Assembly: GCA_025458905.1 (NCBI GenBank)
Contig: JALORN010000030.1
Coordinates: 1 to 45,136 of the forward strand
Reading direction: 5' to 3'
DNA: 45,136 nucleotides
From: Steroidobacteraceae bacterium
Lineage (GTDB): Bacteria; Pseudomonadota; Gammaproteobacteria; Steroidobacterales; Steroidobacteraceae
Within the stretch, counting starts at the first letter, position 1. The number at the start of each line of letters is the position of its first letter. The translations under genes and the position numbers were made by a program. The notes beneath the pieces were generated by a model. That model searched no databases and was not told the origin of the DNA. It worked only from the letters and a program-made list of their open reading frames with translations. Positions 7,206 through 15,889 of this stretch are shown one piece after another.

Positions 7206-8057
7206 GTGTCCGTCGATCCGTTGCGCAGGGAGTTGCTCGTCGCAGGCGGCGCGTGGGCGCTGGCGCCCGGTTCCGCTCCTGCTTCGTCATGGGCGCCGTC
7301 GGCCGCGTCTCCACCGCACCTGGACCCTGCCGAGCGCCTCGAGACCGTGGTCCGGGTCGTCGGCCGCAGCGACGGCGGCATCGCGGTGCGCTGGACGGAA
7401 GGCGTGCTGTCGGCGGTGGTCGGTGCCGAGGCGACGCCGCTGCTGCGGGTGCTGTCGCAGATCTATTCGCGCCACCGGCGGCGCGCGGACGGCGGCTGGG
7501 ACGCGATGCTGCTGGAGCTCGTGTACTTCGTCGGCCTGCAGGACCGCGAGCTGCTGACGCGCTGGCGCAACCCGTTGACCGGGCAGGATGTCCCGGTTCC
7601 CCAGACCACGCTCGGTCCGACGCCGTTCTCGATCCGGCCCGACCTCGTCGCCGAGCGCGACGCGGCCTACACCGGCGGGGGGCGGTTCGAGCATCGCTAC
7701 GCGCTCGACCTGCCCGGTGGCGACGACCTCTGGGTCACCGAGTCGCTCGACAGCGTGGTGCCGCCGCCGGCGCCCGGCCTGCCGCCCTTCGGCTTCCACG
7801 AGTACTTCACCTTCCACGCGAGCCGCGCGGCGCTCGCCGACCGTGGCCGCGCCCACGTGCCCTGCACCGTGCAGAAGACCAACCTGCTCGGCTGGCGGCC
7901 GTGGATGCTGATGGGCGACCGGCCCGGGACGACGCTGACGCGCGCCGCGGGCCGGGTGCTCGACGACCCGGCCTTGCTGCCACCGGCCTTCCTCGCCTTG
8001 AACCGCGAGCACGGCCGTGGCGTGCTCGAAGGTTTGGAGAAGACGCTCGCGCCCTGA
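7206..8057 (+). CDS. DUF1838 family protein, probably Tat-exported (first copy)
   Basis: A 283-aa protein of unknown function. The N-terminus has a twin-arginine type sequence (L-R-R-E-L-L-V-A-G-G then a hydrophobic stretch ending before about residue 35), implying export in folded form. DUF1838 features include W-R-N-P-L-T-G-Q-D-V-P-V, the paired W-T-E-G-V-L near residue 60, and E-Y-F-T-F-H followed by a tryptophan-rich W-R-P-W-M-L-M-G segment. The GTG start at 7206 is supported by the Tat motif immediately after it. It is in line with the oxygenase genes. A second DUF1838 gene lies at 39087-40034 beside cytochrome genes. Confidence 0.82.
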   Translation: MSVDPLRRELLVAGGAWALAPGSAPASSWAPSAASPPHLDPAERLETVVRVVGRSDGGIAVRWTEGVLSAVVGAEATPLLRVLSQIYSRHRRRADGGWDAMLLELVYFVGLQDRELLTRWRNPLTGQDVPVPQTTLGPTPFSIRPDLVAERDAAYTGGGRFEHRYALDLPGGDDLWVTESLDSVVPPPAPGLPPFGFHEYFTFHASRAALADRGRAHVPCTVQKTNLLGWRPWMLMGDRPGTTLTRAAGRVLDDPALLPPAFLALNREHGRGVLEGLEKTLAP

Positions 8058-8157
8058 AGGGCGTGGACCTGAGGATCGACAGGGGCCGGGCGCCGGGCAA
8101 GCGCCGCGGCCGCGACACACCGAAGGCTGCACCTCGCACGACAGGGAGACGACGACC

Positions 8158-8886
8158 ATGGCCGACCGCGACGCACTGCGCGCCGAACTGCTCGAGCTGA
8201 TCGCCCGCAACAAGGAGGGCTTCGCGGCCGGCACGCCGCAGACGCAGCGCATCGATGCGCTGATCGACGAGCTGCTGCCGCTCTCGCCCTACCCCGATGC
8301 GCTCGACCACCCCGAGGTGTTCCGCGGGCACTGGGCCGCCGAGTACCACAGCATCGGCAAGCTGGTGGGCGGCGCCGGGGCGCAGAACCAGGGCGTCGGC
8401 GTCACCGCCTCGCTGAAGGTGTTCTCGATGGGGCGGATGCCCGACATCCCGGCGCGCTTCCTCGGCAACGGCCTCGAGATCGACCCGCCGAGCGGCGCCT
8501 ACAACTTCGTCGCGCACTTCGAGCTCGGCGAGGCGCGCGTGCCCTGCTACCACTTCTCGATCGCGAAGTACCGGCGCAACGAGGCGAACCTGCGCCGCTT
8601 CCAGGTGGACTTCGAGGCGATCCGCGTGGTGCCGGTCGACGCGTCGATGTCGATGGCCGAGCTCGCCCGCGCGGTCGGCATCGACGATGCGGCGCAGCTC
8701 GACGTGACGCTCAAGCCGACCACCAAGCTCTGGTCCGACGTCGCCTACATGGACGACGAGATCCGCATCCAGCTCGGACAGCTCGGCGGCCACTACGTGA
8801 TGCGGCGCACCAGCCTGCCGATGTACTCGATCGAGTACTGGAAGGATCGCGCGATCGTGCCGCCGAAGCCCGCGCTCGCCTCCTGA
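8158..8886 (+). CDS. PAP/fibrillin-like protein
   Basis: A 242-aa soluble protein with the ribosome site ACAGGGAGACGACGACC before its ATG. Residues about 10-65 (L-L-E-L-I-A-R-N-K-E-G-F, then R-I-D-A-L-I-D-E-L-L-P, then F-R-G-H-W-A-A-E-Y-H-S-I) match the opening pattern of PAP/fibrillin (plastid lipid-associated) proteins: G-x-x-x-G, I-x-x-L-I-x-x-L, L-x-G-x-W. Those proteins are lipocalin-like and associate with lipids and isoprenoids. The rest is beta-rich, with a conserved-looking R-R-T-S-L-P-M-Y-S-I-E-Y-W end. In an oxygenase operon it could bind or carry a hydrophobic compound; this is inference, and the family call itself is tentative. Confidence 0.55.
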   Translation: MADRDALRAELLELIARNKEGFAAGTPQTQRIDALIDELLPLSPYPDALDHPEVFRGHWAAEYHSIGKLVGGAGAQNQGVGVTASLKVFSMGRMPDIPARFLGNGLEIDPPSGAYNFVAHFELGEARVPCYHFSIAKYRRNEANLRRFQVDFEAIRVVPVDASMSMAELARAVGIDDAAQLDVTLKPTTKLWSDVAYMDDEIRIQLGQLGGHYVMRRTSLPMYSIEYWKDRAIVPPKPALAS

Positions 8887-8894
8887 CCGGGCGC

Positions 8895-10262
8895 GTGGCC
8901 GGCGTCTCGCCTGCGGTGTCGCTGGCCTGGGCCGGCGGCACGCTCGGCTCCAGCACACTGCTCGGGGCGCTCGGCCTCGTCGTCCTCTTCTACCTCACGG
9001 AATACCTCGGCCTGTCGCCGGGCGTCGCCGGGACGCTGATCTTCCTCTCGCGGCTCTGGGACATCGGCGCGGCGCTGTGGGTCGGCCAGTGGAGCGATCG
9101 CAGCCGCAGCCGCTTCGGCCGGCGTGCGCCCTTCCTGTTCGCGGGTGGCCCGGTCTGCGCCCTCGCCTACGTCGCGCTGTTCGCCGCGCCCGCGCTCGAG
9201 GGCCTCGCGCTGCAGGCCTGGGTGCTGCTCGCGCTGCTGCTCTGGGCGAGCGGCTACAGCCTGTTCGTCGTGCCCTACCTCGCGGTGCCCGCGGAGATCA
9301 CCGACCTGCCGCAGCAGCGCACGACCATGATGGCGTACCGCGTGGTGTTCGTGACCGCCGCGGGCCTGAACGTCGCGGTGCTCGGTCCGCTGCTGATCGA
9401 TGCCTTCGGCAAGGGCCGCGGCGGCTACCTCGGGATGGCGCTGGTGCAGGCCGCGATCGTGCTCGCGGCCATGTGGCAGTGCGCCGCGGTGGTGGCGCGC
9501 ACGCCGGTGGTCGAGAGCGCATCGGGCGGGGCGTCCGCCGGCGGGTCACTCGCCCAGGTGCGTGCGGTGCTCGGCTACCGCCCGTTCGCGGTCTACCTGC
9601 TCGTGAAGCTCTGCCAGCTCACCGCGGCGGCGAGCACCTCGGCGGCGCTGCTCTACCTCGCACGCTACGTCCTCGGCCGCGACGAGAGCTTCCTGGTGCG
9701 CTTCGGTACCCTGCAGATGGCCGGCACGCTGCTGTCGCTGCCGCTGTGGACCTGGCTCGGCCGCCGCCATGGCAAGCGCGAGGTCTACCTCGGGGCCGGC
9801 GTGCTGTATGCGCTGGTCTCGCTCTCCTGGCTGCCGGCGAGCGCCGCGGAGGCGGGCTGGGTCACGGACCTGAGGCTGCTCGCGATCGGCGTCGGCGCCA
9901 CTGGGCTGCTGGTGATGGGCTTCGCCTTGCTGCCGGACATCATGGCTGCGCACACGCGCGAGCGCGGCGCCGCCCTCGAGGGCACGATGGGCGCGCTGTA
10001 CAGCGTGGTCGAGAAGGGCACGGCGGCGCTCGGACCGCTGATCGGCGGCGTGGTGCTGGAGATGTCGGGCTTCGTGAGTTCGGCGGGCAAGGCCCTGCCC
10101 CCTGCGCAGCCGCCGGCGGCGATCACCGCGATCGTGGCGCTCGCGGCCGTGGTCCCGACCGCTTTCAACCTGCTCGGCTCGCTCGCGCTGACGCGACTGC
10201 GGCTCGACGATTCGCCGGCGACCGGGCCCGATCGGACGGCACGGGGCCAGCGGCCCGCGTGA
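8895..10262 (+). CDS. MFS transporter, GPH (glycoside-pentoside-hexuronide:cation symporter)-like
   Basis: A 455-aa inner-membrane protein with about twelve hydrophobic segments. The G-x-W-S-D-R-S-R-S-R-F-G-R-R-A-P-F motif (around residues 60-75) is the cytoplasmic loop signature shared by GPH symporters, and Y-L-A-V-P-A-E-I-T-D plus R-T-T-M-M-A-Y-R are further family traits. The GTG start lies 8 bases after the preceding stop, indicating cotranscription as the last gene of the set starting with the Rieske oxygenase. It would import the substrate or export a product. GPH-like carriers beside Rieske oxygenases need not carry sugars. Confidence 0.85.
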   Translation: MAGVSPAVSLAWAGGTLGSSTLLGALGLVVLFYLTEYLGLSPGVAGTLIFLSRLWDIGAALWVGQWSDRSRSRFGRRAPFLFAGGPVCALAYVALFAAPALEGLALQAWVLLALLLWASGYSLFVVPYLAVPAEITDLPQQRTTMMAYRVVFVTAAGLNVAVLGPLLIDAFGKGRGGYLGMALVQAAIVLAAMWQCAAVVARTPVVESASGGASAGGSLAQVRAVLGYRPFAVYLLVKLCQLTAAASTSAALLYLARYVLGRDESFLVRFGTLQMAGTLLSLPLWTWLGRRHGKREVYLGAGVLYALVSLSWLPASAAEAGWVTDLRLLAIGVGATGLLVMGFALLPDIMAAHTRERGAALEGTMGALYSVVEKGTAALGPLIGGVVLEMSGFVSSAGKALPPAQPPAAITAIVALAAVVPTAFNLLGSLALTRLRLDDSPATGPDRTARGQRPA

Positions 10263-10310
10263 GTGCCACGTCGCGCGACGTTCGCGGAGGTTGGCCCGGC
10301 TCGGTGGACT

Positions 10311-10961
10311 TCATGACGGGGCAGCCTCCGGGGAGACGCTGCGTGCCGCGGCGCGAAGGTCCTCGACCAGGCGCGCGAGTTCGGCATCCTGCAGGGTGCG
10401 CTCCGGCAGTCGCAGGATCGCCGACGGGTGGATCGTCACGAACACCGGCACGCCGAGCGGCGAGTCCCCATGGGGGCCGCCCCGCAGGTCGCCGAGCCGT
10501 ACGGCGCGGCCGAAGATGGCACGCGCAGCCGTGACGCCGAGGCAGACGATGACGCGCGGCTGGATCGCCCGGACCTCGGCTTCGAGCCAGGGACGGCAGG
10601 CGGCGATCTCGCCGGCGGACGGCGCCTGGTGGATCCGCCGCGGGCCACGGGGCTCCCACTTGAAGTGCTTGACCGCGTTGGTCACGTAGACGGCGCGGCG
10701 CTCGATGCCGGCGCGCGCCAGCGCCGCGTCGAGCAGCTGGCCCGCGGGCCCGACGAACGGCCGGCCCGCCAGGTCCTCCCGGTCGCCCGGCTGCTCGCCG
10801 ACGAACATCAGTGCCGCGCCGCGTGCGCCCTGGCCGAACACGGTCTGTGTGCCACGCGCGTGCAGCTCGCATCCCTTGCAGGTCGCTGCCGCGGCGCGCA
10901 GCGCATCGATCCCGGCCGCAGGCGGCACATGCGGCGCGGCAGTCCGTGGCGGCACGCGCAC
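10311..10961 (-). CDS. udgX: UdgX-type uracil-DNA glycosylase
   Basis: A 216-aa family 4-like uracil-DNA glycosylase. Iron-sulfur ligands are C28, C31, C122 and C140. The water-activating motif is G-E-Q-P-G-D-R-E-D (55-63), followed by P-F-V-G-P-A-G, and the second active-site motif is H-P-S (178-180). The diagnostic feature is the loop R-G-P-R-R-I-H-Q-A-P-S, whose H111 corresponds to the histidine of mycobacterial UdgX that forms a covalent bond with the abasic sugar after uracil removal. G-E-Q-P-G-D-R in place of G-E-A-P-G also marks UdgX. GTG 10959-10961 starts four bases after the upstream gene's stop. A second GTG six bases on is an alternative. It is convergent with the transporter gene. 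Confidence 0.92.
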   Translation of the reverse strand: MRVPPRTAAPHVPPAAGIDALRAAAATCKGCELHARGTQTVFGQGARGAALMFVGEQPGDREDLAGRPFVGPAGQLLDAALARAGIERRAVYVTNAVKHFKWEPRGPRRIHQAPSAGEIAACRPWLEAEVRAIQPRVIVCLGVTAARAIFGRAVRLGDLRGGPHGDSPLGVPVFVTIHPSAILRLPERTLQDAELARLVEDLRAAARSVSPEAAPS

Positions 10962-10965
10962 GGAG

Positions 10966-11349
10966 TCAGCCGCCCCCGGCGCTGCGCCCGGGGTACTTCT
11001 GGTCCAGCGCGCGGATCAGGCGCTCCGCGTTGGCGGGATCGACGCTGCGCAGGATCGCGTCGAGCTTGTCCTCGAGCCGGTCGTCTTCCTCCTTCGACTG
11101 CGGCGAGCCGACGTACAGCAGGTAGCTGAGGCCTGCGACCTGCCAGATGAGCTGCAGGAACTCCGACTGCCAGTTCTCCAGCGTGTCGCGCCCGAGCTCG
11201 AGCACGAACTCGCGCACCTCCGGCGCCTGCTGGTGCGCGCGCTGGTCGGCGACATGCGCATACCAGCCAGCGACCCATTGGCCGGTCAGGGTGACCAGGA
11301 ACAGCGCAGCCGTGACCCAGGCATAGCCGTACTTCTTCCAGATGGACAT
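10966..11349 (-). CDS. Small membrane protein, DUF6766-like
   Basis: A 127-aa protein with two hydrophobic stretches (A-W-V-T-A-A-L-F-L-V-T-L-T-G-Q-W near the start, and a second around residues 70-90). Between them are H-V-A-D-Q-R-A-H-Q-Q-A-P and E-N-W-Q-S-E-F-L-Q-L, the pattern of DUF6766 proteins. The C-terminal ~50 residues are charged, probably cytoplasmic, with E-E-D-D-R-L-E-D-K-L. I chose ATG 11347-11349 because the family begins at that hydrophobic segment; the open frame upstream has no coding quality. It directly precedes udgX (four bases between stop and start), so the two are likely cotranscribed. Function unknown. Confidence 0.78.
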   Translation of the reverse strand: MSIWKKYGYAWVTAALFLVTLTGQWVAGWYAHVADQRAHQQAPEVREFVLELGRDTLENWQSEFLQLIWQVAGLSYLLYVGSPQSKEEDDRLEDKLDAILRSVDPANAERLIRALDQKYPGRSAGGG

Positions 11350-11525
11350 CGGCGTCGCTCCCCCTCGGTTGAGATGCAACACGTGTACCGCGGCGCACGT
11401 GGCACCACAGTCGGCGTGTGCCGACAGCCGCTGTCCCTGCCTGCCGCGAGCCGCGCGCGCAAGTCTTGTCGCTCGGTGCGGCCTCGCGCATAGTCGCGGC
11501 CCGTTCCGCGACCCCCCACGGCCCC

Positions 11526-13871
11526 GTGACTGCATCGACCTCCACGACCGCACGGACCACGGCAGCAGCCGGACCGGTCGCCCTGCCGCCGATCGGCGAG
11601 CGCCTCGCGGCCGAGCTCGGCGCGAAGCCCTCGCAAGTCGCCGCCGCGGTCGCGTTGCTCGACGAAGGGGCCACCGTGCCCTTCATCGCGCGCTACCGCA
11701 AGGAAGCCACCGGCGGCCTCGACGACGTGCAGCTGCGGCGTCTCGAGGAGCGCCTCGGCTACCTGCGCGAACTCGAGCAGCGGCGCGCGACGGTGCTCGA
11801 GAGCGTGCGCACGCAGGGCAAGCTCTCGGCGACGCTCGAGGCGGAGATCCGCGGCGCCGAGACGCGGCAGCGGCTCGAGGACCTGTACGCGCCCTACCGG
11901 CCGAAGCGTCGCACCCGCGCGCAGGTGGCGACCGAAGCCGGGCTCGACCGGCTCGCCGATGCGCTGCTCGCCGACCCGCAGCTCGATCCGCAAGCCGAGG
12001 CCGCGAAGTTCCTCCGCGCACCGTTCGAGACCGCGGACGGCGCGAACCCGGGCGTGCCCGACGCGAAGGCCGCGCTCGACGGCGCGCGGCAGGTGCTGAT
12101 CGAGCGCTTCGCCGAGGACGCCGGGCTGGTCGGAGCGCTGCGCGCGCACCTCGAGCAGCACGGCATCGTCGTCGCGACGGTTGCCGAGGGCAAGGAAGAG
12201 GCCGGGGCGAAGTTCCGCGACTACTTCGCCTACTCGGAGCCGTACTCGAAGGTGGCGGCGCACCGCGCGCTCGCGCTGTTCCGCGGCCGCAACGAGGAGG
12301 TGCTGCGCGTCTCGCTGCGGCTGCCCGAGGACCTCGAGGCCGGTGACGCGCCGGTCAAGCCCGCGAACGCCTGTGAGCGGCGCATCGCGGCCGCGAAGGG
12401 TATCGCCGACCAGGGCCGCCGCGCCGATGCGTGGCTGGTGCAGACCGCGCGCTGGACCTGGTCGGTGAAGCTCGCCTGGCAGCTCGAGATGGAGCTGTTC
12501 GGCAGCCTGCGCGAGCGCGCCGAGGCCGAGGCGATCCGCGTGTTCGCGGCCAACCTTCACGACCTGCTGCTCGCGGCGCCCGCCGGGCCGCGCGTCACCA
12601 TGGGCCTCGATCCCGGACTGCGCACTGGAGTCAAGGTCGCGGTGGTCGATCGCACCGGCAAGCTGCTCGACACGGCGACGGTGCATCCGCACGTGCCACG
12701 CAACGACTGGGAAGGCGCGCTGCACGCGCTGGCCCGGCTCGCGCGCCAGCATGGCGTGGAGCTGGTGGCGATCGGCAACGGCACCGCCTCGCGCGAGACG
12801 GACCGACTCGTGGCGGAGCTCCTCCGGCGCCACCCGGAGCTGCGGCTGACCAAGGTGGTGGTGTCGGAAGCCGGCGCATCCGTCTACTCCGCCTCCGAGC
12901 TCGCCTCGCGCGAGTTCCCGCAGCTCGACGTCAGCCTGCGGGGTGCCGTGTCGATCGCGCGCCGCCTGCAGGATCCGCTCGCGGAACTCGTCAAGATCGA
13001 CCCGAAGTCGATCGGGGTCGGCCAGTACCAGCACGACGTGAGCCAGGTGAAGCTCGCGAGGCAGCTCGACGCCGTGGTCGAGGACTGCGTCAACGCGGTC
13101 GGCGTCGACGTCAACACGGCCTCGGCGCCGCTGCTGTCGCGGATCTCGGGCCTCTCGGGCACGCTCGCGGAGAACATCGTGATGCATCGCGACGCCAACG
13201 GCCCGTTCCGCAGCCGCGAGCAGCTGAAGCAGGTGCCGCGCCTCGGCCCGAAGACCTACGAGCAGGCCGCGGGCTTCCTGCGCATCCCGGCGGGCGACAA
13301 CCCGCTCGATGCCTCCGCGGTGCACCCGGAGGCCTACCCGCTCGTCGAGCGCATCCTCGCCGAGCTCGGCCGGCCGGTCGGCGAACTGATGCGCGACGGC
13401 GCGACGCTCCGGCGGGTCGACGCCGCGAAGTACACCGACGCGCGCTTCGGCCTGCCCACGGTCCGCGACATCCTCCGGGAGCTCGAGAAGCCGGGTCGCG
13501 ACCCGCGGCCGGAGTTCCGTACCGCGAGCTTCAGGGACGGCATCGAGGATCTGGCGCAGCTCGAGCCGGGCATGCTGCTCGAGGGAGTGGTGACGAACGT
13601 CACGGCCTTCGGTGCCTTCGTCGACGTCGGCGTGCACCAGGATGGGCTGGTGCACGTCTCCGCGATGTCGAACCGCTTCGTGAAGGACCCGCGCGAGGTG
13701 GTCAAGGCCGGCGACATCGTCCGGGTGAAGGTGCTCGAGGTCGATGCGAAGCGCCGGCGGATCGCACTCTCGATGCGGCTGGACGAACCGGCCGGGGCGC
13801 GCGAGGCACGCGCGGACCGTGGACGCGGCGGCGCGATGGCCGAGGCGCTGCAGCGGGCGCTCCGGCGCTAG
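11526..13871 (+). CDS. tex: Tex-family transcription accessory / RNA-binding protein
   Basis: A 781-aa cytoplasmic nucleic-acid-binding protein, related to Spt6, usually involved in transcription and its fidelity. In order it has: an N-terminal helical domain ([12 protein letters not shown] around residue 55, then [14 protein letters not shown]), the YqgF-like domain ([11 protein letters not shown] near 360), helix-hairpin-helix segments ([11 protein letters not shown] and N-T-A-S-A-P-L-L), and a C-terminal S1 domain ([21 protein letters not shown]). GTG 11526 gives the usual N-terminus. An ATG at 11418 would add about 36 unrelated residues. The stop overlaps the convergent next gene within the shared sequence CTAG. 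Confidence 0.95.
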   Translation: MTASTSTTARTTAAAGPVALPPIGERLAAELGAKPSQVAAAVALLDEGATVPFIARYRKEATGGLDDVQLRRLEERLGYLRELEQRRATVLESVRTQGKLSATLEAEIRGAETRQRLEDLYAPYRPKRRTRAQVATEAGLDRLADALLADPQLDPQAEAAKFLRAPFETADGANPGVPDAKAALDGARQVLIERFAEDAGLVGALRAHLEQHGIVVATVAEGKEEAGAKFRDYFAYSEPYSKVAAHRALALFRGRNEEVLRVSLRLPEDLEAGDAPVKPANACERRIAAAKGIADQGRRADAWLVQTARWTWSVKLAWQLEMELFGSLRERAEAEAIRVFAANLHDLLLAAPAGPRVTMGLDPGLRTGVKVAVVDRTGKLLDTATVHPHVPRNDWEGALHALARLARQHGVELVAIGNGTASRETDRLVAELLRRHPELRLTKVVVSEAGASVYSASELASREFPQLDVSLRGAVSIARRLQDPLAELVKIDPKSIGVGQYQHDVSQVKLARQLDAVVEDCVNAVGVDVNTASAPLLSRISGLSGTLAENIVMHRDANGPFRSREQLKQVPRLGPKTYEQAAGFLRIPAGDNPLDASAVHPEAYPLVERILAELGRPVGELMRDGATLRRVDAAKYTDARFGLPTVRDILRELEKPGRDPRPEFRTASFRDGIEDLAQLEPGMLLEGVVTNVTAFGAFVDVGVHQDGLVHVSAMSNRFVKDPREVVKAGDIVRVKVLEVDAKRRRIALSMRLDEPAGAREARADRGRGGAMAEALQRALRR

Positions 13872-15175
13872 CCGCGGGCGAGGTGACCGATGACGCCGTG
13901 CGCGGCGGCCACGGCCGTGGCGAAGCACGCGGTCAGCAGGTAGCCGCCGGTCGGCGCCTCCCAGTCGAGCATCTCGCCGGCGCAGAACACGCCCGGCAGC
14001 GACCTGGTCATCAGGCCCGCGTCGAGCGCGGTGAAGCGCACCCCGCCGGCGGTGCTGATGGCCTCGGCGAGCGGGCGCGCCGCCGCGAGGCGCAGCGGCA
14101 GGGCCTTCAGTGCGGCTGCGAGCCGCGCCGGGTCGGCCAGCACGTCGCGCGGCAGCAGTTCGTGCAGCAGCGCGACGCGCAGGCCCGCGAGCCCGAGCCG
14201 CGCCTTCAGGTGCGTCGACAGGGAACGTGAACCGCGCGGCCGCGCGAGCACGCGCGCGACCGCAGCCGCATCACGCTGCGGCAGCAGGTCCAGCGTCACC
14301 TCCGCGTGGCCGTCGGCGGCGATGCCGTCCCGGATCGCCGCGGCCGCCGCGTAGACGAGGCTGCCCTCGACGCCGGTCGCCGTGATCACGAACTCGCCGA
14401 GGCGGGACGTGTCGCAGCCGTCCGCGCCGCGCCAGGCGAGTCGCACGCCCTTCAGCGGCGTCCCGGCGAAGCGTGCGCGGAAGTGCTCGCTCCAGCCCGG
14501 GATCGCCCGTCCCGGCGCCGGCTCGCGGGCGACGTCGAAGCCGCAGTTCGCCGGCTGCAGCGGCGCCACGTCGATGCCCGCCGCCTGCAGCAGGGGCACC
14601 CATGCGCCATCCGAGCCGAGCGTCGGCCAGCTCGCGCCGCCGAGCGCGAGCAGCACGGCGTCGGCCTGCACCTGCACGTGGCCGTCGGGCGTCGCGAAGC
14701 ACAGCGGCGGCGGCCGCCGCCGCTGTGCGGCATCCGCGGCACCGAAGCCGGTGAAGCGATGGCGCGTGTGCACGCGCACCCCGGCCGCGCGCAGCCGCTG
14801 CAGCCACCGGCGCAGCAACGGCGCTGCCTTCATCTCCAGGGGGAACACTCGTCCCGAACTGCCGACGAAGGTCTCGATGCCGAGTCCCGCGGCCCAGTCG
14901 CGCACCTGGGCGGCACCGAACTCGCGCAGCCAGGGCTCCAGTACGCCGCGGCCGGCGCCGTAGCGCGCCACGAACGCGGCAAACGCCTCGCTGTGCGTGA
15001 GGTTCAGGCCGCCCTTGCCCGCCAGCAGGAACTTGCGACCCACCGAGGGCATGGCGTCGTGAAGGTCGACGGCGAGCCCGGCGCCCGCGAGCACCTCGGC
15101 GGCCATCAGGCCTGCGGGCCCACCGCCGACGATCGCAACCGCCCGGGGCGGGCCGTGGTGTCGCAAGGGATTCAT
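13868..15175 (-). CDS. FAD-dependent flavoprotein, HI0933/TIGR03862-type
   Basis: A 435-aa flavoprotein with an N-terminal dinucleotide-binding motif ([14 protein letters not shown]), then [17 protein letters not shown] typical of the HI0933-like group, a middle segment with [12 protein letters not shown], and a C-terminal FAD-contacting [18 protein letters not shown]. The last motif, with M-L-D-W in place of the usual D-V-x-G, points to the TIGR03862 subgroup. The substrate is unknown. It is convergent with tex, the two stop codons sharing a 4-base overlap at 13868-13871. Confidence 0.85.
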   Translation of the reverse strand: MNPLRHHGPPRAVAIVGGGPAGLMAAEVLAGAGLAVDLHDAMPSVGRKFLLAGKGGLNLTHSEAFAAFVARYGAGRGVLEPWLREFGAAQVRDWAAGLGIETFVGSSGRVFPLEMKAAPLLRRWLQRLRAAGVRVHTRHRFTGFGAADAAQRRRPPPLCFATPDGHVQVQADAVLLALGGASWPTLGSDGAWVPLLQAAGIDVAPLQPANCGFDVAREPAPGRAIPGWSEHFRARFAGTPLKGVRLAWRGADGCDTSRLGEFVITATGVEGSLVYAAAAAIRDGIAADGHAEVTLDLLPQRDAAAVARVLARPRGSRSLSTHLKARLGLAGLRVALLHELLPRDVLADPARLAAALKALPLRLAAARPLAEAISTAGGVRFTALDAGLMTRSLPGVFCAGEMLDWEAPTGGYLLTACFATAVAAAHGVIGHLARG

Positions 15176-15322
15176 GTGCGCGCCGATTCTAGCGAGCCTG
15201 CGCGCGCCGCCCGGGCCGTGCGTGGTTCACGGCGCGGGGCGGTTCAGGGCTTGCCCGAGGTTCAGGCACCCCCGCGAGGACCGATAAGGGGACGACACCC
15301 TGACCCATCCGCAAGGACGCCG

Positions 15323-15889
15323 ATGATCGAGCCCACCCCTGCCGCGACCGCCGGCACGCCCGCGACCCGGGTGCGCGAGATCGCGCTCGTGGCCTGCTGG
15401 CTCGCCGCGACGGTGCTGGCCTTCGCCTGGCACGGGCCCCGCGCCTGGAGCGCGGCGGGGCTGCCGCAGCGGGTGGCGGAGTTCGACGCCGCGACGCAGC
15501 CGGCGCTGTCGCACTGGCTCGCGGCGCGCACGCCCGCCGCTGCCGGGCATGCCCCCGCCTTCAGGCTGCTGCACCTGCGCGAGGCCGGCTGCCCGTGCAA
15601 TGCCGAGGCGGATGCACGGATGGCGACGCTGCGTGCGCGGTACGCGGCACGCGGCATCGAGGTGGTCACCGTGCCGCTCGGTCGGCATGCGGCGCTGCCT
15701 GCGGGCATGGCGACGCCCGCGGCCGCGCTGCTCGACGCCGACGGCGCCCTGCTCTATCTCGGGCCGGTCGCGGGCACGGCCGGCTGCGGGCGCGGCGCGA
15801 CACCCCTGCAGCGTGCCCTCGACACCGTCCTCGCCGGCGCCCGCCCCGACGCCCGACCGATACTGACCACGGGATGCTTCTGCACATGA
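15323..15889 (+). CDS. Thioredoxin-like membrane-anchored protein, DUF6436-like
   Basis: A 188-aa protein with one N-terminal hydrophobic segment ([17 protein letters not shown]) that should place the rest in the periplasm. [13 protein letters not shown] is the position of a thioredoxin-fold redox motif, with C-P-C rather than C-x-x-C. The C-terminus ends T-T-G-C-F-C-T, adding two more cysteines. This fits DUF6436-type thioredoxin-like proteins. ATG 15323 was chosen because the hydrophobic anchor follows it. The gene overlaps the next by ATGA, so translation of the two is probably coupled. Confidence 0.72.
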   Translation: MIEPTPAATAGTPATRVREIALVACWLAATVLAFAWHGPRAWSAAGLPQRVAEFDAATQPALSHWLAARTPAAAGHAPAFRLLHLREAGCPCNAEADARMATLRARYAARGIEVVTVPLGRHAALPAGMATPAAALLDADGALLYLGPVAGTAGCGRGATPLQRALDTVLAGARPDARPILTTGCFCT

